From assembly GCA_035582835.1 (NCBI GenBank), contig JAYKAV010003044.1, positions 5,444,494 to 5,508,493 of the forward strand: DNA of 64,000 nucleotides, read 5' to 3'. The notes under the pieces are model-generated. The model saw only the letters and a program-made list of their open reading frames with translations, was not told the DNA's origin and made no database searches. Positions 59,106 through 64,000 of this stretch are shown piece by piece. The position numbers were made by a program, and so were the translations under genes. This DNA is from Phoebastria nigripes (Eukaryota; Chordata; Aves; Procellariiformes; Diomedeidae). Within the stretch, counting starts at the first letter, position 1. The number at the start of each line of letters is the position of its first letter.

Positions 59106-60269
59106 TTTCCACCTCTGAGCATCCTACTGACCCCTTAGATGGCCGAGGGAGATGATCCTGTGTCCTCCCCTGGACCACCCCATTGGTAACGCGAGGCTCC
59201 AGCATGGGGTGAATTTCCCCTAGATGAGTAATGGCTTTTCTAATGCACGGGCAGGCTGTCAGCTTCCCTACTCCCAGTGTTTTATGGGTTTAACTGAACG
59301 GCTCTGAACTCCCTAGTAAGAAATAAAGTTATCCCTCAGCGTCCCTTCTAAACATTTCACTCAGTGCAAACGGTGTTTAAGAAAAATGAGGACATATTTC
59401 TTCTTAAGGATGCAGTATCCCCCTTCAGAGGCCTAATTTATGCCATATATCACTGGCCAGGGAGAGAAAGGCAGCACAGACCTCACACTAGGAGTAAGCT
59501 GGCCCAAGCACAGCCCAGGCACAGCCGCTGCTGCTGCAATGGTGCAATGGACTGCAACTCAAAGTCCTCCAGAGTCCGCAGAGTCCCCGCTGGAGAGCAG
59601 AGCCCGGCTGGCAGGCAGCAGAGCAGGACGGACACCTGCTAACACTCAGCACTGCGCTGCCTCCTCGGCTGCCGCATCGGCCCTCTCCCACCGCAAAGAC
59701 CTCCTCACCTGCACCGCCCCAGCCTGCGTAGACCCCATCCTCCTCACTCAGCCCCACTCGGGGCCCTTCTTCCCTGCACGGCTGAACCACGACAGCCTCC
59801 ACACCGGCCCCACTCCCTTGCACCGCGCCGGTCTCCTCTGCGACACTGCCTCTCACCTGCCGCTGACCTGCTCTGCTGCCGCTCGACCAGCTCTTCACAG
59901 GCATTTGGCACAGCTGGTGGAGAAAGTGGTTCAACTGCGAGCAAGGACAGGACTAATCCTTCTTCACAGCTCTTTAGTAACGCACGTCTGAACCTTTTCC
60001 TGAGCAGATCTCAAAAATGATCCTAAATGTGCTTTGATCTTGTCTACCCCCAGCCTCCTTACTCTGAGAGTCGCTAAGGCTCTGCTGCTCACCCCCAAGT
60101 GCTGAGACAAAGCTCTTTGCCTCTGCCCTTCCCTTCGCCCCGCTCTGCACTCATGTACCCTGAACCTCCAAGGGATAAGAAATAAGCCCCTCTTTCTACA
60201 TACAAGTAACACAGGGAACTTCCAGAATTAACAAAAGGAGCAGAATGGAAAGAAGAGGGAAAAATGTGA

Positions 60270-60480
60270 GTAACGGGAGTCAGGAACTCTGGTTCTGCTC
60301 CCTGCTCTGCTACTGACCTGCTCCTTCTCTTTGGGCAAACAACATCATGCAGGCTCCCCTTCTGCCCTTGACCTGCTGGGTCTCTTCAGATGGTAAGCCA
60401 TCTGGGCAAAGATTTCTTGCCTAGCTTAGCGGGCCCAGTATCTTGTTTGCCATTTTAGGTGCTACTGCAATTCAAGTAAC
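60270..60480 (+). repeat. MIR-like SINE relic with long tail
   Basis: GGGAGTCAGGAACTCTGGTT, CTGCTCTGCTACTGACCTGC and TCTTTGGGCAAAC form the SINE head; GATGGTAAGCCATCTGGGCA and AGGTGCTACTGCAATTCAAG form the tail (GGTGCTACTGTAATACAA type). This full-length form is typical of turtles and crocodilians, supporting the organism guess. Confidence 0.7.
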
Positions 60481-60777
60481 AGCAGAGGAAAAGCACTGAT
60501 TCAGGAGAGTTTGAAGCTCAAAAGTCCCTTGTGTCCTGCAGCCAACTTTCTAGTTCCTCTGTCAATGCAGGATCTTTGATTAGCCATTTCAACAGTTTCC
60601 TCCTCTTGGTCCCATGAAAACCTGCTCTCAGAGCTCCAGCCTAAAGAACGAGCAGGGTCTCACTGCTCCCCAGCCTGAGAGGCTGCTCCCTGCAAGCCTT
60701 CTGTCTTCAGAGTCTTTCTTTCAGATAACATAAAGTCAAGAGGATTGGATTTTCTGATCCAGTTTCTCCTCCCTGCC

Positions 60778-60796
60778 TTATTTATTTATTTATTAC
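60778..60796. repeat. TTTA microsatellite
   Basis: About four and a half TTTA units. Confidence 0.8.
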
Positions 60797-62489
60797 TAAT
60801 TTTTTAGTCCAGTTAAAAGGTTTACTATCCAGACGAGCCTAAGTGGCCTCACTCAGCCTAAGTAACTCTATAAATCAAGCAGAACTGCTAACATCTACAT
60901 CACAATCCCGCCATCAATCTCCCCACAGGTTGTGAAGAAAACCGAGGGGAAAGACGCAAAAGGGAGAGTGAAGAGTAATAGCTCATCACCATCAGGTCCC
61001 TGCAGGCTGGCTGTGGCCCTTGGAAAACTCCCTATGAAGCCAGACATGTTGTCAGGGCAACTAAATGCAAACACCATGCCTAACTTCACCTCTCCATAGA
61101 CACACATGCACGCTCTCAGTGCTGTGCCAGGAGAACACGGTGGATGCAGAGAGAGGGAGGGAAGGGGTGGTGGAGAGCAAAGAGGGCTGGGAAAGCCTCC
61201 GGAGCAGAGCCAGCCAGCCCGTATGGGAGCCAGCTCCCAAGGAATGAAGAGGCGGCCAAGACGTGAGCCCCTTTGAAACGCTGCACAGACCTCTTTGTAA
61301 ATGCTGAAAGAGACAGGGCAGGGGGTGCAGTGAAACATCGAGGTGGTAGAGAGGGAACCAGACTTAGCTGCAAGTACCTGACGCTGGGGGAATAAAAAGG
61401 ACCTGGGAGAGACAACAGGTCTCTTAAAGGATGCAGATTCGGAAAGAATTGCTCAAAGTTTCATCAGTCCCTCTTGGTGACTGTCTTTAACAAGTTACTT
61501 TACAGAGAATCCAAACCCACCACGACCCAAGTCAGTGGAGAGCAGCTCCCTGGCTTCAGGCCGGGCTCAGAGTCATCCCTAATCGAGGGCAGGGGTTAAG
61601 TGAGCCACCTCCTAAAAAAGGCTCCCTCCAAACCCTGTTGGTAGTTGGTAGGCAGGTTAAGAGCAATTTGCAATCCCTTTCAGCACTATTAAGCTCAGAC
61701 CCAACAAAGAATGCAGACTCCTAATTAATTGCAGTGGCAAGTCAGAAGCATAAATGGGAGTTGGGAGCCTGAATGCTTGTTGCATCACTAAGAAACACAA
61801 GGCCAGAAAGAGTTCATTATTGTGGTCATTCTGGTCCTGCAAAGTAAATCAGTGTGTTAGCCCGCACGGGGTTAAGTGAGACCTCAGCAAGAGCTGCATG
61901 ACAGAGAGCAAGCTAGAGCATCTTAGCCTTCCAGCTTGTGTTACGTCCTCCCCACAGCCCCCAACCACTGCCTGAGCTGTATGTGAGCAGGTAAGGTGCT
62001 CTGGGTATGCAAAGGGGGCACTGAGATTCCTTAAAGGTTTCTATAATCCCCAAGTGGGGCTAGGAGTCTTTTGTGAACCCACAGAGAGGCACCCATTACA
62101 TGCAGCACTGGGAGTTCAGGGGCTCTCTAATCCCTGGGGATGCCTGGCACCTGCAAATACTGTGCAACATGGTTAGGAGAAATGCTTGCCCTTCCTGTTC
62201 ATGTGGAAAAGGCTCACAGTCTGGCCAGAGAAGAGCCGAGCTCTGGTGTGAAAGCAGTGGGTCATCCCTGAGCTTGTTAACTCAGCAGTCCTGTCAGAGC
62301 AGCATGGGAGAGAAGCCCCACCGGCTGAGCTGTGTGGGCACTCACCCCACATTTCTCAGTGCTCACACCGACGCTAATTCTCTGTCTTGCCTTTTGCTGC
62401 TCTTTCTGCTGGTCATTAGGGCTCATCTTCTTATCTCTCTTGTCCTCGTGAGCCCATCCACGTGCTAGCGCTACCACTAATTGCAAACA

Positions 62490-62910
62490 CCCATCAGTGG
62501 GAACACACACGTGTATAAAAACGTGGCCGTGCAGGTGCACTGTCACATGCAGAGGCACGCATGACCCAGCACACAAACACACNCCATCGCATGCCCATAC
62601 ATGTGCTCGTGAAACAGTATGCACACAGAACACATGCTAATGCACACAAACGTCTATGTACCTGTGACTGTACAAGTATTACATCCGCACACCGCAAAAC
62701 ACAGACAGATACACAGCGTATGCACCTCCCCAGAGGCGCACATCCGCACGCACCGAGCTCTGCTCAGCCCCGCACACGCAGTGAGCACCCACGTATATAC
62801 AGCCCACCAGCAGCCACACATGCAGACACACACAGGCAGCCACCCGTGCGAGCGCAGAGCGCCCTGCATGCACTCTCACACACACACGCACGCACGCACG
62901 CTTTTAGCAC
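62490..62910. repeat. CA/CG-rich alternating purine-pyrimidine region
   Basis: More than 400 bases of interrupted ACAC, GCAC and ACGC words, ending in ACACACGCACGCACGCACGC at about 62880-62899. Alternating purine-pyrimidine DNA of this kind can adopt Z-form (known for such sequences). Open frames here are by-products. Confidence 0.75.
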
Positions 62911-63143
62911 AAGCCCGCATGCCAGGAGCGGTTTATTCTGCAGCTTGGAGTGAGAAGACAGTGGGCTCCCAGCCGGACCCTGCAGACAGACTCGGCAGCA
63001 GGGACAGACACACTCCCCATCCCACCAAAGAGCCCCTCTTTACCCCCAGCCCATCTGCACCTCACACCTTAAGGCAAAAAGAGCATCGGTGAGTGTCTCA
63101 TTGGAGCTGGCGTCCCAGCGGAGTGTGTGTGCCGGGCAGGGGA

Positions 63144-63171
63144 TCTCTCCCTCTCCCTCTCTCTCTCTCTT
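63144..63171. repeat. CT microsatellite
   Basis: Interrupted CT run, a homopurine/homopyrimidine tract. Confidence 0.8.
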
Positions 63172-63649
63172 CCACTCGCATCTTTTCATGAACTCTATTT
63201 CTCTTTCCTTTCTGAAAACAACTGAGCTGTAAATACTGTTTAACCTTCTTCCCCCCTTCCCCCCTCCCCTCCGCACTATAAAAACACAAATATGCCATAA
63301 CTCAGCTGGCTCAGCCGCCGCGCCTCCAACATGCCCTGCTCCAGGCCTCTCAGGAAGGTCATAACAAACGACTTTCCGATTCAGTGCTCCTGAAATAATT
63401 TTGTGTATTAAAACCTGAATCTGCACTTTCTGGACCGAAAGCCTCTCTTAATTATGGCAAGCGTCCTTGGGATGGACAGTGATCCTTCACTACAGCACCG
63501 CTAACCAACCGGAGAGGCAGCCGGCTCCGGCTCCCCACCACCACCTCCTCCCGCTGCCCCCTCCCACCACCACCCAACCCACGGCCCCCCTTGCTCCCTC
63601 GCCCCCCCGCCTTCCCTTTGCCCAATCTGTTTTCAAAGTGTGTCTGTCC

Positions 63650-63930
63650 TTTATTAAATTGTTTTCTTTTCCACATTATCAGTTGCCATGGAGACCTCAT
63701 CTCTCGGATTATTTGAATTTCATTATATCTATTGATTTGGGAGCATTTCATCTTTTTTATTGTTTTTCTGTCAATTTTCAAAACGAATAACCATCTAATT
63801 TGCGTCAGTGCTGATTATGTTTGTCCCTCAATAGAGGTCGGCAGCTGCGTCGGGGAAACAAATCAATGGGAAACCATCATAAACCTCCCCAGTACAATCT
63901 CCAGGATATGTGGGTGACATTCCACGCCTG
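63650..63930. promoter_or_regulatory. Conserved-looking block with RFX X-box
   Basis: GTTGCCATGGAGAC at 63682-63695 fits the RFX X-box consensus. It is followed by AT-rich sequence containing TATTGATTTGGGAGC and AAACAAATCAATGGGAAACC, with TTGATT/AATCAA words like CUX/ONECUT or PBX sites. It is non-repetitive and bordered by CT- and C-rich low complexity. A good candidate enhancer; conservation not tested. Confidence 0.5.
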
Positions 63931-64000
63931 CGAGAAACACTCATCATATCCAAACTTCTTTCTGTCTTTTCTTTTTTCTTCTCCCCTCTTTTTTTTTTTT

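Larger units (their letters stand above)
51957..64000 (-). other. Upstream intron or 5' flank of CASZ1
   Basis: No coding exon could be identified; the first placed exon begins with a split codon, so an upstream exon lies here or beyond. It contains C/A-rich sequence at 53530-53880, SINE relics at 58885-59105 and 60270-60480, a TTTA run at 60778-60796, CA-rich sequence at 62490-62910, a CT run at 63144-63171 and an X-box-containing block at 63650-63930. Unknown bases are at 53510 and 62583. Confidence 0.55.

Noticed and set aside
59440..59991. 183-residue open frame on the plus strand
   Set aside because: Composition is low-complexity (Ala, Ser, His, Leu), with no recognisable domain or splice context; judged to be a chance open frame in GC-rich sequence.
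62561..63092. His/Thr-rich frames of 130-157 residues
   Set aside because: Translation of CA-rich repeat sequence.
1..64000. CRISPR arrays, tRNA or rRNA genes, bacterial-type operons
   Set aside because: None seen; the sequence is vertebrate nuclear DNA and repeat spacing does not fit CRISPR.

Overview
The window is vertebrate nuclear DNA holding most of one gene, the zinc-finger transcription factor CASZ1 (castor zinc finger 1), read from the minus strand (right to left). I recognised it from its unusual C2H2-like fingers, of the form [FY]HC-x4-C-x12-H-x4-H, each with a Cys-containing partner segment before it. Seventeen coding exons of the standard gene and one further phase-compatible exon were placed by joining canonical GT/AG sites with matching codon phase. 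From the first well-placed ATG (51912) to the stop (2719) the joined exons give 5,859 coding bases, 1,953 codons with no internal stop (1,855 without the extra exon).

Organism: most likely a non-avian sauropsid, a turtle or crocodilian. CR1-type LINE remains are present, together with several old MIR-like tRNA-derived SINE relics and degenerate interspersed repeats typical of those genomes, and the introns are long. This is inference from repeat content; the species is not determined.

Layout from high to low coordinate, which is gene order: 51957-64000 is upstream intron or 5' flank with old SINEs, CA-rich repeats and a conserved-looking block carrying a textbook RFX X-box. Exon 51387-51956 carries the N-terminal [13 protein letters not shown] motif. 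A CpG-rich, promoter-like island lies in the following intron (50300-50870). Exon 42864-43704 has four SKY[D/E] repeats. Exons between 28438 and 40055 encode fingers 1-4. A second promoter-like element (RFX-like site plus back-to-back CCAAT boxes) lies at about 26870-27090, shortly before exon 26337-26478. Exons from 26478 down to 16987 carry finger 5 and a Ser/Pro-rich linker. At 16983 the splice donor itself reads as a stop codon if not spliced, which explains a short five-finger isoform. Exons 15247 down to 11256 encode fingers 6-8. Exon 9082-9316 and a 294-base candidate cassette exon (7373-7666) encode low-complexity linker. The last exon (2719-3968) carries fingers 9-11, a nuclear localisation signal, a CtBP-like motif and a long acidic tail. 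Bases 1-2718 are 3'UTR and downstream flank with an assembly gap.

There is no sign of a second protein-coding gene, RNA gene, CRISPR array or intact mobile element. The most interesting points are the symmetric cassette exon, the two internal promoter-like regions that each lie ahead of an in-frame ATG in good Kozak context, the stop-in-donor isoform switch, and a 59-base minisatellite.
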